64,000 nt of DNA from Acidobacteriota bacterium (GCA_013289715.1 JABCZJ010000011.1:62001-126000); one strand, 5' to 3'. Numbered from the stretch's first letter, positions 27,952 through 37,442 are shown. Numbers and translations: made by a program. Notes: generated from the letters alone by a model not told the origin.

Positions 27952-29652
27952 ATGAGAGATTTCATGGGCGTGGCGTTTTGCATAACCTTCCTTCCGCTGG
28001 CGATGATGGTGTCTGCTTCGAAGGCCGGTGCGCAGGACCGCACGCAAGGCCGCTCCATGGTTCTTTCACGCAGGGGCGTGGTGTCCGCGGAAAACCCGTT
28101 GGCTGCGCAGGCTGGAGCGACTGTGCTGGCCCACGGTGGCAACGCGGTGGATGCGGCAGTGGCAACCAACGCGGTGATGGGCGTGCTTGAGCCGATGATG
28201 AACGGAATCGGCGGCGATCTTTTTGCGATCGTTTACGACGCGAAGTCCGGAAAGCTTTATGGGTTGAATGCAAGTGGTTGGGCTCCCGCGGGACTCTCTA
28301 TCGAATTTCTTAAATCCAAGGACATCGCGAAAATGCCGCAGGAAGGAATTCAGTCGGTCACAGTTCCGGGCGCCGTTGATGGCTGGTCAAAACTGCTGGC
28401 GCGTTTCGGCACGAAGAAATTCTCCGAAGTTCTTGCCCCGGCGATTTACTACGCTCGCGAAGGTTTTCCCGTGCCCGAATGGGATGCCGCATATTGGGCG
28501 GACGCGGTGGATATCCTGAGACAGGATAGGAATGCCGCGGCAACCTACCTGCCCGATGGTCGCTCGCCACGAGTCGGCGAGATTTTCCGCAATCCTGATC
28601 TCGCGCATTCGCTTGAGTCGCTCGCGTCCGGCGGCAGAGACGCCTATTACAAGGGTGCAATTGCGAAAACGATCGTGGCGCTATCCGCCAAGCTCGGCGG
28701 CACCATGACGCTGGAGGACTTGGCCGATTATTCCAGCGAATGGGTCGAGCCGATTTCGACCACGTATCACGGATGGACCGTTTACGAGATTCCGCCGAAC
28801 GGGCAGGGAATCGCCGCGCTGGAAATGCTGAACATCATGGAAAGCTTTTCTCTCGCACATTTCGGACATAACTCCACCGACGCACTGCACGCAATGATCG
28901 AAGCGAAGAAACTGGCTTACGCCGATATGTACCGTTACGTTGCGGATCCAAAGTTCAGCCAGGTTCCCATTCAAAGAATGCTCTCCAAGGAATACGCCGC
29001 GCAACGCGCGAAGTTAGTGGATATGGCTAAGGCGAATTGCGATGTGCTCCCCGGCAAACCGGATCTTTCGACCAGCGGCGATACAACTTATCTCACCGTC
29101 ACCGACAGCGACGGCAACATGGTGTCCCTCATTCAGAGCAACTATGCTGAGTTCGGCTCGGGCCTGGTGGCGGATGGAACCGGTTTTGCCCTGCAAAATC
29201 GCGGAGGGCTTTTCAGCCTTGACCCCAATTCCCCCAATCAGCTTGCTGGCCACAAGCGGCCATTGCATACGATCATTCCGGGATTCATGACCAACGGGCA
29301 GGAACGGATTGCATTCGGAATCATGGGCGGCTTCAACCAGGCGCAAGCGCACGCGCAATTTGTTTCCAACGTCGTGGACTTCGGCATGAATATTCAAGAA
29401 GCTTTGGAAGCCGCGCGGTTCCGCAAGCTAACTTTTGCGGGCTGCGATGTGGATCTGGAGGATCGCATTCCGCTCGCTGTTCGTGACGGCCTTACCCAGC
29501 GCGGTCATCAGATTAAACTTCACGGTGCATACTCCGCCATCGTCGGCGGCGGACAGGCTGTGCAGCGCGATATTTCCACCGGAGTCAACTACGGTGCCTC
29601 CGATCCGCGAAAAGACGGCGAGGCAATCCCCGAGCCGTCCCCGCAAGAATGA
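27952..29652 (+). CDS. ggt: Gamma-glutamyltransferase (Ntn-hydrolase)
   Basis: A 566-residue secreted enzyme with a signal peptide (to about residue 27). It resembles the whole GGT precursor: GVVSAENPLAAQAGATVLAH, NGIGGDLFAIVYD, and the autoprocessing site before Thr378 in SGDTTYLTVTDSDGNMV, where the chain is cut into large and small subunits. Also present are the glycine motif FGSGLV and the KRPLHTI stretch. GGTs cleave the gamma-glutamyl bond of glutathione or transfer it to acceptors. AGGAG precedes ATG 27952. It could supply glutamate or degrade gamma-glutamyl products of the ligase cluster at 41-51 kb, but that is speculation. Confidence 0.93.
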   Translation: MRDFMGVAFCITFLPLAMMVSASKAGAQDRTQGRSMVLSRRGVVSAENPLAAQAGATVLAHGGNAVDAAVATNAVMGVLEPMMNGIGGDLFAIVYDAKSGKLYGLNASGWAPAGLSIEFLKSKDIAKMPQEGIQSVTVPGAVDGWSKLLARFGTKKFSEVLAPAIYYAREGFPVPEWDAAYWADAVDILRQDRNAAATYLPDGRSPRVGEIFRNPDLAHSLESLASGGRDAYYKGAIAKTIVALSAKLGGTMTLEDLADYSSEWVEPISTTYHGWTVYEIPPNGQGIAALEMLNIMESFSLAHFGHNSTDALHAMIEAKKLAYADMYRYVADPKFSQVPIQRMLSKEYAAQRAKLVDMAKANCDVLPGKPDLSTSGDTTYLTVTDSDGNMVSLIQSNYAEFGSGLVADGTGFALQNRGGLFSLDPNSPNQLAGHKRPLHTIIPGFMTNGQERIAFGIMGGFNQAQAHAQFVSNVVDFGMNIQEALEAARFRKLTFAGCDVDLEDRIPLAVRDGLTQRGHQIKLHGAYSAIVGGGQAVQRDISTGVNYGASDPRKDGEAIPEPSPQE

Positions 29653-29688
29653 CGCGCCAACGACTCCTACGTTGCAAGGAGTGCATCG

Positions 29689-30153
29689 GTGAAATCCCTC
29701 ACGCGTGTTTCAATTGTCCTTATTGCACTCAGCTTCATCCTCACTATGGAGCACGCTTTATGTGATTCCGTTTGTGCAGCCGGAGCGTGCTCAGATTGCA
29801 GCCGGTGAGCTTCATTACATGTTCAGCTACGAGAATTGGGTGCATGAGGCAGGATTTGCGCGTTTGGCGATTTCCGTCGTCGGGTTGATCATACTTTTCA
29901 TTCCATTTCGAAGGGGAGAGCGCTGGGCTTTCATAGCGTTGCTATTCCTTGCCGCCGCATACGATGTGCCTGTATTCCTTTTCGGAGACGTTCCGAACTT
30001 GGGCACTTGGCCCGTCTTTCGGAACTGGCACCTGCCGCAGTTCAAGGTTCAAAATCTTACTTGGTATTTTGGTCTTCATTCATTCTCGGCGCCTCGCTAT
30101 TGCTTGGGCTCGGCATGTCGGCCCCGGCCTTTTTCCGCAGGAAAAGCAACTGA
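29689..30153 (+). pseudogene. Frameshifted small membrane protein
   Basis: Three frames share one plausible four-segment membrane protein. From GTG 29689 the first frame gives a hydrophobic segment VSIVLIALSFIL. A second frame then carries LHYMFSYENWVHEAG and ARLAISVVGLIILFIPFRRG. Near 30060 the hydrophobic ending SSFILGASLLLGLGMSAPAF continues in yet another frame to the TGA at 30151-30153. Two shifts in 460 bp make it a pseudogene unless the assembly is wrong. No family was recognised. Confidence 0.5.
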
Positions 30154-30254
30154 GCCGTCTTGAGAATCCAGTCTAGCTCTCGGCAAGTCGCGGACTCGAA
30201 AACCTGCCTGGTAGCGACCACAGGAATGGCTCGCAGTGGGGCGGTCCCTGAGAA

Positions 30255-30260
30255 TATAAT
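30255..30260 (+). promoter_or_regulatory. -10 element of rsh, leaderless
   Basis: TATAAT at 30255-30260 is followed by only five bases before the rsh ATG at 30266. No Shine-Dalgarno exists. The -35 is weak. Confidence 0.5.
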
Positions 30261-30265
30261 GGTAT

Positions 30266-32467
30266 ATGGAGCCGGCTAGTAAACCTGCCATTTCGCAAGC
30301 TGCCCGCCGCACTGTGGATCTGCGCTTTGTCGAACTGACGGACAAAGTGCGCCGCAATCGTCCCGGCGACGACCTCGATCTGCTGCGCCGCGCTTACGAT
30401 TTTGCGGCGGAGCAGCACAAGACGCAGACGCGCCTCTCCGGCGAGCCTTTCCTTTCCCATCCTGTGGAAGTGGCGCACATCCTTGCGGACATGAAGCTGG
30501 ATGTGACTTCTCTGTGCGCCGCGCTGCTCCACGACGTGGTGGAAGATACGAAAATTCCGCTGGAAACGATCTCGGAACACTTTGGCGCGGATGTAGCGCG
30601 GCTGGTGGAAGGCGCAACCAAGATCAGCCGCCTGGATCTGCTCGCGCCCGAAGCGCGCCAGGCGGAAAACGTTCGCAAGATGCTGCTGGCGATGGTGAAC
30701 GACGTGCGCGTGGTCGTGATCAAGCTCGCCGACCGCCTGCACAATATGCGCACGCTGGAATATCTGGATTCGGAAAAACAGCAGCGCATCGCGCGCGAGA
30801 CGATTGATATTTACGCGCCGGTTGCGAACCGCCTGGGCATGGGCTTGATTCGCGGAGAGCTCGAGGATCTTTCCTTCCGTTACCTCGAACCCGAGGCGTT
30901 TTTCGAACTGCAGAAGAAGCTCGCCAACAAGCAGAAGGTGTTCGATAAATTTCTGTCGGAAGTGCAGGATTCCATCCGCGACAAAATGGTGGAGACGGGC
31001 ATCCCCGCCGAAGTGCAGGCGCGCGTGAAGCGTTTCTATTCGCTGCATCTGAAGAGCCAGAAGCAGCAGCGCACGCTCGATCAGGTGTTCGACTTGCTTG
31101 CGATTCGCGTGATCACCGACACCGTGAAGAATTGCTACGCGACGCTTGGCGTGATTCACCAGATTTGGCCGCCGGTGCCGGGCCGCTTCAAAGATTACAT
31201 CGCGATGCCGCGGCCGAACCTGTATCAATCGCTCCATACCACCGTGATCCACGGCGGCCAGGCGTTTGAAGTGCAAATCCGGACGCAGGACATGCACCGC
31301 ATTGCCGAGCAAGGCGTCGCGGCGCACTGGAAATACAAAGATGGGCGCACGGAAACTTCCAGCGCCGACGATCAGCGCATCGTGTGGATGCGCCAGCTGA
31401 TCGAGTGGGTGCAGGAAATGCAGGAGCCCAGCGAATTTCTCTCCACGCTGCGCGTAGACCTTTATCCCGAAGAGGTTTACACATTCACGCCGATGGGCCG
31501 GGTGGTGGTGCTGCCGCGCGGCGCCACGCTGATTGATTTCGCCTACGCCGTGCACACCGAAGTAGGCCATCAGTGTACCGGCGCAAAAGTGAATGGTGCG
31601 ATCGTGCCGCTGCGCCATTCCGTCGCCAACGGCGACGTAATCGAAATCATCACGCAGAAAGGCCACGAGCCATCGCGCGATTGGCTTTCCTTCGTGCACA
31701 CTTCGCGTGCGCGCAGCAAAATCCGCCAGTGGATCAATCTGCACGAGCGCGAGCAGGCCAAAGATGTCGGCAAGCGCCTGCTGGAGAAGGAAGCGCGCCA
31801 GGCGGACATCACGCTGAAGAAAATTGCGCCGGAAACCTGGCAGCGCGTTGCCTCCGAGTACGGCTGCGGAAGAATTGACGATCTGTACGCCGACCTGGGC
31901 TACGGAAAATGGTCCGCGCGCCAAGTGCTCGCGAAAGCCAGCGGCCAGCCGCTCACCGATCCCGCCGAAGACAAGCAGCCGAAGATCGTGGACACCGTCA
32001 AGCGCATGCTGGGCATGAACGACGGTGCGATCCTGGTGCGCGGCCACGACGATCTGATGGTTTATCGCTCGAAATGTTGCAACCCGATTCCGGGGGACGA
32101 CGTGATCGGTTACGTCACGCGCGGCCGCGGCATCGCCGTGCACGGGAAAAATTGTCCGAACGTGCAGAACCTGCTCTACGACGCGGAGCGCCGCATCGCC
32201 GTGGAATGGGCGGGACAGACGCAAGCGACTTTTCCTGTGCGCTTGCGCATTCTCACAGAGGATCGTCCCGGGATGCTGGCCAGCATTACTACCGTGATCA
32301 GCGACAACGGCGCGAACATTCGCACGTTTGAGAGCGGCGGCCAGGATTTGCGCGCGCGCATCGAAGTCGCGCTCGACGTGCAGGACCGCAAGCAGTTGGA
32401 ACGCATTCTCTCCGGAGTGAAGCGGATTCCCGGGGTGTTTGATATTGAGCGCGTTTACAACGTCTGA
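30266..32467 (+). CDS. Bifunctional (p)ppGpp synthetase/hydrolase (RelA/SpoT homologue)
   Basis: A 733-residue stringent-response enzyme with the full Rsh architecture. The HD hydrolase domain covers about 50-195 (FLSHPVEVAHILADM, HDVVEDT). The synthetase domain (about 240-350) has PGRFKDYIAMPRPNLYQSLH; its RFKD matches the RxKD signature of bifunctional enzymes rather than the ExDD of synthetase-only RelA. A TGS domain lies at about 400-460 and an ACT domain at about 655-730 (ILTEDRPGMLASITTVISDN). A single bifunctional Rsh fits the proposed phylum. The gene appears to be transcribed without a leader. Confidence 0.95.
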   Translation: MEPASKPAISQAARRTVDLRFVELTDKVRRNRPGDDLDLLRRAYDFAAEQHKTQTRLSGEPFLSHPVEVAHILADMKLDVTSLCAALLHDVVEDTKIPLETISEHFGADVARLVEGATKISRLDLLAPEARQAENVRKMLLAMVNDVRVVVIKLADRLHNMRTLEYLDSEKQQRIARETIDIYAPVANRLGMGLIRGELEDLSFRYLEPEAFFELQKKLANKQKVFDKFLSEVQDSIRDKMVETGIPAEVQARVKRFYSLHLKSQKQQRTLDQVFDLLAIRVITDTVKNCYATLGVIHQIWPPVPGRFKDYIAMPRPNLYQSLHTTVIHGGQAFEVQIRTQDMHRIAEQGVAAHWKYKDGRTETSSADDQRIVWMRQLIEWVQEMQEPSEFLSTLRVDLYPEEVYTFTPMGRVVVLPRGATLIDFAYAVHTEVGHQCTGAKVNGAIVPLRHSVANGDVIEIITQKGHEPSRDWLSFVHTSRARSKIRQWINLHEREQAKDVGKRLLEKEARQADITLKKIAPETWQRVASEYGCGRIDDLYADLGYGKWSARQVLAKASGQPLTDPAEDKQPKIVDTVKRMLGMNDGAILVRGHDDLMVYRSKCCNPIPGDDVIGYVTRGRGIAVHGKNCPNVQNLLYDAERRIAVEWAGQTQATFPVRLRILTEDRPGMLASITTVISDNGANIRTFESGGQDLRARIEVALDVQDRKQLERILSGVKRIPGVFDIERVYNV

Positions 32468-32580
32468 ATTCTGCCTCGCGAATCGTCGTCTCTGCGCGTT
32501 CGTCGTGTTATCGCAGGCCCCAATCATCGAAAACTGGTAATCATTCCGCGTCACGGCGCTCAGCGCGGCCGTTCACTCGG

Positions 32581-32586
32581 TACAAT
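32581..32586 (+). promoter_or_regulatory. -10 element of the 32594 gene, leaderless
   Basis: TACAAT at 32581-32586 overlaps an in-frame ATG at 32585. The second ATG at 32594 is seven bases downstream, where transcription should begin, so I prefer it as the start. Confidence 0.4.
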
Positions 32587-32593
32587 GAAGGTA

Positions 32594-33250
32594 ATGGGGA
32601 CCGTCGCGGAAATCGGTTCCGCCCGCGGATTGGGCCGCGTTGTGCACCGCGGAAGTTCGTTCACCGCGATTTTAGTGATCGCGGCCCTGTTTTCGCAGAT
32701 CGCTTGTGAGAGTCTGACTCCTCTCGATACCAAACCGCTCGACAACGTCGGAATGAATTACAGCACCATCAAGGAATTGAGAACGCTGCACATCACTGCC
32801 GCGGAGGTCGGCGAAATTGCCAAAGTCCGCCAGTCCGGCCTTACCGATGCGGATTGCGTTACGCTGCTGCAGATTTTTCACGGCCGGGGCGAGGCGTTTA
32901 CGGCGGGTGATGCGATCGCGTCTCTGCATCAGTCGGGCCTGAGCGAAGGCAGCGTGCTGGCGCTGGCCGGCATGGACCAGCTGGGCCTGGGTTACGGCGA
33001 GCTGCAAGCGATGCACCTGGCGGGGCTTTCTGACGCCATTGTGCTGGAAGTGGCGCGGCATCACGCATCGGGAACGCCGGTGCTTTCAGGCGCGTCACTC
33101 GGCACATTGCGGAACATGCGGATTGATAACGCCACTTTGCTGGAGCTGGTGCGCCGCGGAATTCCTGATTCCGCAGCGCCCGAAATCATCGCGATGCGCC
33201 GCCATGGTTCCACGGATGCTGAGATTTTGCGGCGCTTTGCGGCGTCCTAG
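32594..33250 (+). CDS. Hypothetical helical-repeat protein with N-terminal membrane or lipoprotein signal
   Basis: A 218-residue protein I do not recognise. A hydrophobic N-terminal segment ends with a lipobox-like FSQIAC, so it may be a lipoprotein. The mature part consists of short helical units of about 25-35 residues with a recurring xLTDAxVLxL-type pattern: SGLTDADCVTLLQIFHGRG, SGLSEGSVLALAGMDQLG, AGLSDAIVLEVARHHASG, RGIPDSAAPEIIAMRRHGST. This suggests an alpha-solenoid. It follows rsh by about 125 bp with its own leaderless-type promoter. Confidence 0.6.
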   Translation: MGTVAEIGSARGLGRVVHRGSSFTAILVIAALFSQIACESLTPLDTKPLDNVGMNYSTIKELRTLHITAAEVGEIAKVRQSGLTDADCVTLLQIFHGRGEAFTAGDAIASLHQSGLSEGSVLALAGMDQLGLGYGELQAMHLAGLSDAIVLEVARHHASGTPVLSGASLGTLRNMRIDNATLLELVRRGIPDSAAPEIIAMRRHGSTDAEILRRFAAS

Positions 33251-33307
33251 GGTTCGGCCCTGCCGCGCTTGAATTCTCATCGCACGCGCAAGAACCGGGG
33301 CGCTTTT

Positions 33308-33330
33308 CCATTTTCTCTTTTCTATTTTCC
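33308..33330. repeat. Solo copy of the purine/pyrimidine-rich flank repeat
   Basis: CCATTTTCTCTTTTCTATTT plus TCC at 33308-33330 matches the right arm at 6401-6423. No left partner was seen within a few hundred bases upstream. Confidence 0.45.
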
Positions 33331-33356
33331 GCCCTGGCGGCTAGAATCCTTGCATC

Positions 33357-34844
33357 TTGATTCGCGTCGCGCCGCGTTCGCTTTGTGGATTGCTCCCCGC
33401 TGTGGTCCTTTTGCTTTGCGCCACCAGCTGCACCGTGCCGCTGGCTCCCGGTTACAAAATTCTGAAAGAATCGCGCGAGGTACGATTCAAAGCCGGGCCG
33501 CCGCCCGAATTGCAAATTCGCACCAGCGATACGCTGCTAAATACGGGCCTGAGCGATTTGGCGTTCATTGACGTCATTTTTCCAGACGAGAAAGTCTACG
33601 GGCGAACCAACCTGCACGTCGAATGGAATGGCCATGAAGTGACGCCGGAAAAACTTTCGCCGGAATTGCAGCAGGAGCACCCGGACACGCTGCGGCTGCC
33701 GTGCGATCCGCCGTGGGCGCGCAGGGAACAACGCAGCCTGCAGATCGATTACAGCTTTGTGGCGCCGGTCGAGCAAGGCTCGCGCATTACGCTGGCAGCC
33801 GCCAATTTTCACCTTGGTTCGCGAGGATGGGTTCCCCTGCCGCAGCCGCCGGACCGCGTGCTGGCTCCTTATCCGGAGCGGCCGCCAAAAACGTATTACA
33901 CCGTTCGCGTGCCCGACAATTTTCTTATCCTCGCGGCCGGTGCTCCTGCGGGCCGAAAAAAGGCGGGCGGCGAAACCGAATACCGCTTCGAGCTGCGCAA
34001 GGATGATTTGCCGGCCTACATCGTGGCCGGCCGCTACTCAGATTCCTCCGCGCGCGTCGCATCGGCGGACCAATCCGATGTTTCCTTCTGGACGTTGCAG
34101 CCGCTTCAAGGGAACCCTACAGCTGCGGCACAGCGGATCGCCGCCGCGTGGTCCGCGCTGCAAAAAGATTTCGGCCCGCTCGATAAAAATATCCCCGGGC
34201 CCCATATTGTGGAATCCCCGGAGTTGCGCGCACGCTCCGGAGAAGAGAATCAGAGCGCGGCGGCGGCTTTTCCCGGCGGAGCGCTGGTGAATTCCAGCGC
34301 GCTGGCACTGGGCTTCCAGAGCGATGAGCTGACGCTGGAAATCGACCAGGCCCTGGCGCACAGCTGGTTCGGAGTGGAGATGTATCCCGCGCCGAACGCC
34401 GCGGTGGGAATTGGCGAAGGGCTTCCGAATTACGCCACGATCGTGGTGGACGAAGCGAGCGGCGGCGAGCCCGCGCGGCGCCGCCGCATACGGCAATTTC
34501 TGGATGCCTACGAAACAGGAGTGAAGCAATCCGCCGGAACGCCAAATTCCGAGCAGTCGGTGATTACAACCATGCTCTACGATCCCCTCCCGCGCAGGCG
34601 CATCGCCGCAGCCAAGGCTGCCCTGTTTTTCATCGCGCTGGAAGACGCATATGGCGAAGCGCCAGTGCGCAGCGGACTGGCGCAGGTGGTTGCATTGCTC
34701 CGCGGCAAGGAAGTAGGCTTCAGTGACCTGCGCGCGGCGCTGGAGCAAACCACGGGCAAGAATCTGGCCGAGCCGTTTCGCGTGTGGCTTTACAGCACGG
34801 GAATGCCGCAGGGCTTTCGCAACCGTTACGCAGCGGAGAAGTAG
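33357..34844 (+). CDS. Lipoprotein resembling M1-family aminopeptidases, active site degenerate
   Basis: A 495-residue protein with a lipoprotein signal (LLLCATSC, lipid Cys about 26). An all-beta N-terminal half (DLAFIDVIFPDE, LRLPCDPPWA) precedes a helical half that aligns with the M1/gluzincin core. Where HExxH is expected, the sequence is QALAHSWFG, so the first His and the catalytic Glu are lost. The later ligand region GEGLPNYA keeps Glu. It is therefore probably a non-catalytic relative. TTG start at 33357, with TAGAAT nine nt upstream and no Shine-Dalgarno. Confidence 0.6.
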   Translation: MIRVAPRSLCGLLPAVVLLLCATSCTVPLAPGYKILKESREVRFKAGPPPELQIRTSDTLLNTGLSDLAFIDVIFPDEKVYGRTNLHVEWNGHEVTPEKLSPELQQEHPDTLRLPCDPPWARREQRSLQIDYSFVAPVEQGSRITLAAANFHLGSRGWVPLPQPPDRVLAPYPERPPKTYYTVRVPDNFLILAAGAPAGRKKAGGETEYRFELRKDDLPAYIVAGRYSDSSARVASADQSDVSFWTLQPLQGNPTAAAQRIAAAWSALQKDFGPLDKNIPGPHIVESPELRARSGEENQSAAAAFPGGALVNSSALALGFQSDELTLEIDQALAHSWFGVEMYPAPNAAVGIGEGLPNYATIVVDEASGGEPARRRRIRQFLDAYETGVKQSAGTPNSEQSVITTMLYDPLPRRRIAAAKAALFFIALEDAYGEAPVRSGLAQVVALLRGKEVGFSDLRAALEQTTGKNLAEPFRVWLYSTGMPQGFRNRYAAEK

Positions 34845-34952
34845 AAAAGTGAAAATGGAAAGGCGAAAATGGAAAATAGGCCGCCCATCCAGCACGAGGG
34901 TACCAGCCAGCGAAATGGGGTTTGGTCTTTCCCTTTGCTCTTTTCTATTCTC
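34843..34952. repeat. Second inverted pair of purine-rich repeats (short or empty element)
   Basis: GAAAAGTGAAAATGGAAAGG at 34845-34864, with a further copy of GAAAATGGAAAATAGG to 34880, faces CCCTTTGCTCTTTTCTATTC at about 34931-34950. These match the arms around the broken gene at 6 kb, but only about 50 bp of non-coding sequence separates them here. Confidence 0.45.
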
Positions 34953-34976
34953 CAGCTTCCGCCTTAAGGAGGGTTT

Positions 34977-35354
34977 GTGAGGGAAGTGATCTTTACCGAA
35001 AAGGGACCCAAAGCGATTGGCCCGTATTCGCAAGCCATCAAAGCCAACGGATTCGTGTTCGTCTCCGGCCAGACGGCGTTCGACCCGGCTACGGGCAACG
35101 CGCTCACCGGGGATGCGGCGCAGCAAGCCGAGTGCATCATGGAAAATTTGAAGGCCATCGTGCAGGCAGCCGGATCGTCGCTCGATCGCGCCGTGCGCCT
35201 GGGTGTGTTCCTGATGGACATGAACGACTTTGCCGCGGTGAACGAAGTCTACGCGCGCTACTTTCCGAAGGATCCGCCGGCGCGCACCACGGTGGAAGTG
35301 GCCCGCCTGCCGCGCGACTTTCGCGTCGAAATTGATCTGATTGCGTTAGCTTAG
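34977..35354 (+). CDS. ridA: RidA family enamine/imine deaminase
   Basis: A 125-residue RidA, standard length, that hydrolyses reactive enamine/imine intermediates of amino-acid metabolism. Signature stretches are AIGPYSQAIKANGFVFVSGQ, QAECIMENLKAIVQAAGSSL, YARYFPKDPPARTTVEVARL (with the catalytic Arg) and VEIDLIALA. GTG start at 34977 behind AAGGAGGG. Confidence 0.95.
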   Translation: MREVIFTEKGPKAIGPYSQAIKANGFVFVSGQTAFDPATGNALTGDAAQQAECIMENLKAIVQAAGSSLDRAVRLGVFLMDMNDFAAVNEVYARYFPKDPPARTTVEVARLPRDFRVEIDLIALA

Positions 35355-35407
35355 CTTGCCGCGCTGAATGCGCCGACGGCAGCACGCTTGCGCCCCGGAG
35401 GCACGCA

Positions 35408-35764
35408 ATGAACAAAATCACGTATGGATTGATCCTAGGCGGAATTCTGGGCATTTTCGACGGGCTTACTTCGTGGTTCACACCCGAGGTGCGCCCGCAA
35501 TTGACGGGCATCGTGCTCGGGTCAACGTGCAAAGGATTGCTGGCCGGCGTGTTGATTGGCGTCTTCGCGCGCAAGGTGCACTCGCTCGCGCTCGGCGTGC
35601 TGTTCGGCTTGGGCGTTGGGCTGTTGTTTGCGTTCTTCATCGCGCACATGCAGGGGAAGTATTACTTTGAAATCATGCTGCCTGGCGGGCTGGTAGGCCT
35701 CATCGTCGGCTACGCGACACAAAAATATCGGGACTCGTCGGACGCAGCACCCTCCCGCGCTTAA
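35408..35764 (+). CDS. Hypothetical small membrane protein
   Basis: A 118-residue protein with about four hydrophobic segments (4-24, 34-55, 61-80, 88-106) and a short charged C-terminus; glycine-rich membrane helices such as LALGVLFGLGVGLLFAFFIA. The family was not recognised. GGAGG lies six nt before ATG 35408. Confidence 0.7.
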   Translation: MNKITYGLILGGILGIFDGLTSWFTPEVRPQLTGIVLGSTCKGLLAGVLIGVFARKVHSLALGVLFGLGVGLLFAFFIAHMQGKYYFEIMLPGGLVGLIVGYATQKYRDSSDAAPSRA

Positions 35765-36053
35765 TTCCTAGCTTCGTCCGCACTCCTGCCGGCGGGACGG
35801 ACCGTGTACCTCTTCGCGCACCCGGCATGGCGCGCGACGCAATTTTTCAGTATCCTAGTTTCGTTCATATTACCGTAAAGATTCGGCGGCAAGATCATTC
35901 TGGAACGCACTTCGGCTCCCTCCGTGCGCTAGAAGCTGGACCTTTGATCGGCGCCCTGCATGCGCAGCCAATACGCCTGTCACGAAACTGCAGTCGTGAT
36001 GCTGCGCCGGATTCCATTTTCATGACTCTTCGGGAATAATTAGCGGTGAGCGA
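35765..36053 (+). other. Intergenic region, no gene supported
   Basis: 289 bp upstream of sthA. A 70-codon open frame (35827-36039) lacks a Shine-Dalgarno, has no recognisable domain and shows no coding character, so it is not called. TTCATATTACCGTAAAG near 35864 is the only AT-rich patch. Confidence 0.35.
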
Positions 36054-37442
36054 ATGCCTGAGAATAATTTTGACCTGATCGTGATCGGCAGCGGCCCCGC
36101 GGGCCAGAAGGGCGCCATATGCGCCGCGAAACTGCGCAAGCGGGTCGCGGTGGTTGATCGCACGTTGATGATTGGCGGCGTCTGCGTGCACACCGGCACG
36201 ATTCCCAGCAAGAGCGTCCGCGAAGCTATTTTTCAATTGACCGGCAACGCCGTGAAGGCCTTCTACGGCGACAACTATCGCGGCAAGAACGATATTTCCG
36301 TGCAGGACCTTTCCTTCCGCGTGCGCACCATCATCTCGCGCGAAACTGAAGTGATTCGCGCGCAGCTGAAGCGCAACGGCGTACAGATTTTTCAAGGCAC
36401 TGCGCAATTCACAGACCCGAACACCATCGAGGTTCAGGGCGACACGGACAAACACGTGCTTCACGGTGAGCACATTCTGATTGCCTGCGGCACCCGCCCC
36501 GCGCGCAATCCGGACATTCCATTTGATGACAAACGCATCGTGGATACCGACCGTCTGACGGTTCTCGAAGGCCTGCCGCGCGAACTCATCGTGGTCGGGG
36601 CCGGCGTGGTCGGACTGGAATACGCATCGTTCCTTGCCGCGCTAGGCACCGAGATCACTTTGATTGACCAGCGCCCCACGCTGCTGGATTTCGTGGACCG
36701 CGAAATTATTGAATCGCTCGCGTACCATCTGCGGCAGATGGGCACTACGTTTCGCCTCGGCGAGAAAGTCACACGCGTGGGCATTGACCCGCAGCGCGAT
36801 CGCGTGTTCGCGGAACTTGAGAGCGGCAAGAAAGTTCAGGCGGACGCTTTGCTCTATGCCGTGGGCCGCCAGGCGAACGGCGATCAACTGCGCATTGAAG
36901 CCGCGGGCCTGGACTCCGGCGAGCGCGGCAAAATTAAAGTGAATGAACACTATCAGACGAATGTGCCGCACATCTACGCGGCCGGCGACATCATCGGGTT
37001 TCCCGCGCTGGCCAGCACTTCCATGGAGCAGGGGCGCCTGGCGAGCTGCCACATGTTCGGTGCGCCTTCGGAACACATGCCCGAGCTTTTTCCTTACGGC
37101 ATCTACACCATTCCGGAAATTTCCATGGTCGGGCAGACGGAAGAAACACTTACGGCCAAGAAAGTTCCCTACGAAGTGGGGATCGCGAAATACAACGAGC
37201 TGGCCAAAAGCATGATGCTGGGCGATGAAAGCGGCATGTTGAAACTGCTGTTCGACCGCAATACGCGCAAGCTGCTTGGCGTACACGTGATCGGGCAGCG
37301 CTCCACCGAAATTATTCACATCGGGCAGGCCGTGATGTATTACGGAGGCTCCATCGAATATTTCCGCGACACGGTTTTCAACTACCCTACGCTCGCGGAA
37401 GCTTACAAAGTGGCCGCGCTCGACGGGCTCAACAAACTTTAG
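36054..37442 (+). CDS. sthA: Soluble (Si-specific) NAD(P)+ transhydrogenase
   Basis: A 462-residue flavoprotein that equilibrates NADPH and NADH. FAD site GSGPAG (12-17), NAD(P) site VVGAGVVGLEYASFLAALG, and the dimerisation domain with YGIYTIPEISMVGQTEE. Instead of the CxxxxC redox disulfide of lipoamide dehydrogenases it has GGVCVHTGTIPSK: the first Cys (Cys44) remains and the second is Thr49, the same pattern that distinguishes SthA. There is no C-terminal His-Glu disulfide-type ending. GGTGAG is a weak Shine-Dalgarno before ATG 36054. Confidence 0.92.
   Translation: MPENNFDLIVIGSGPAGQKGAICAAKLRKRVAVVDRTLMIGGVCVHTGTIPSKSVREAIFQLTGNAVKAFYGDNYRGKNDISVQDLSFRVRTIISRETEVIRAQLKRNGVQIFQGTAQFTDPNTIEVQGDTDKHVLHGEHILIACGTRPARNPDIPFDDKRIVDTDRLTVLEGLPRELIVVGAGVVGLEYASFLAALGTEITLIDQRPTLLDFVDREIIESLAYHLRQMGTTFRLGEKVTRVGIDPQRDRVFAELESGKKVQADALLYAVGRQANGDQLRIEAAGLDSGERGKIKVNEHYQTNVPHIYAAGDIIGFPALASTSMEQGRLASCHMFGAPSEHMPELFPYGIYTIPEISMVGQTEETLTAKKVPYEVGIAKYNELAKSMMLGDESGMLKLLFDRNTRKLLGVHVIGQRSTEIIHIGQAVMYYGGSIEYFRDTVFNYPTLAEAYKVAALDGLNKL

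Noticed and set aside
30173..32554. 793-codon minus-strand frame opposite rsh
   Set aside because: An antisense shadow of a clearly functional gene, with His/Arg-rich low-quality sequence.
35827..36039. 70-codon frame before sthA
   Set aside because: No start signal or homology pattern; overlaps the likely promoter region.
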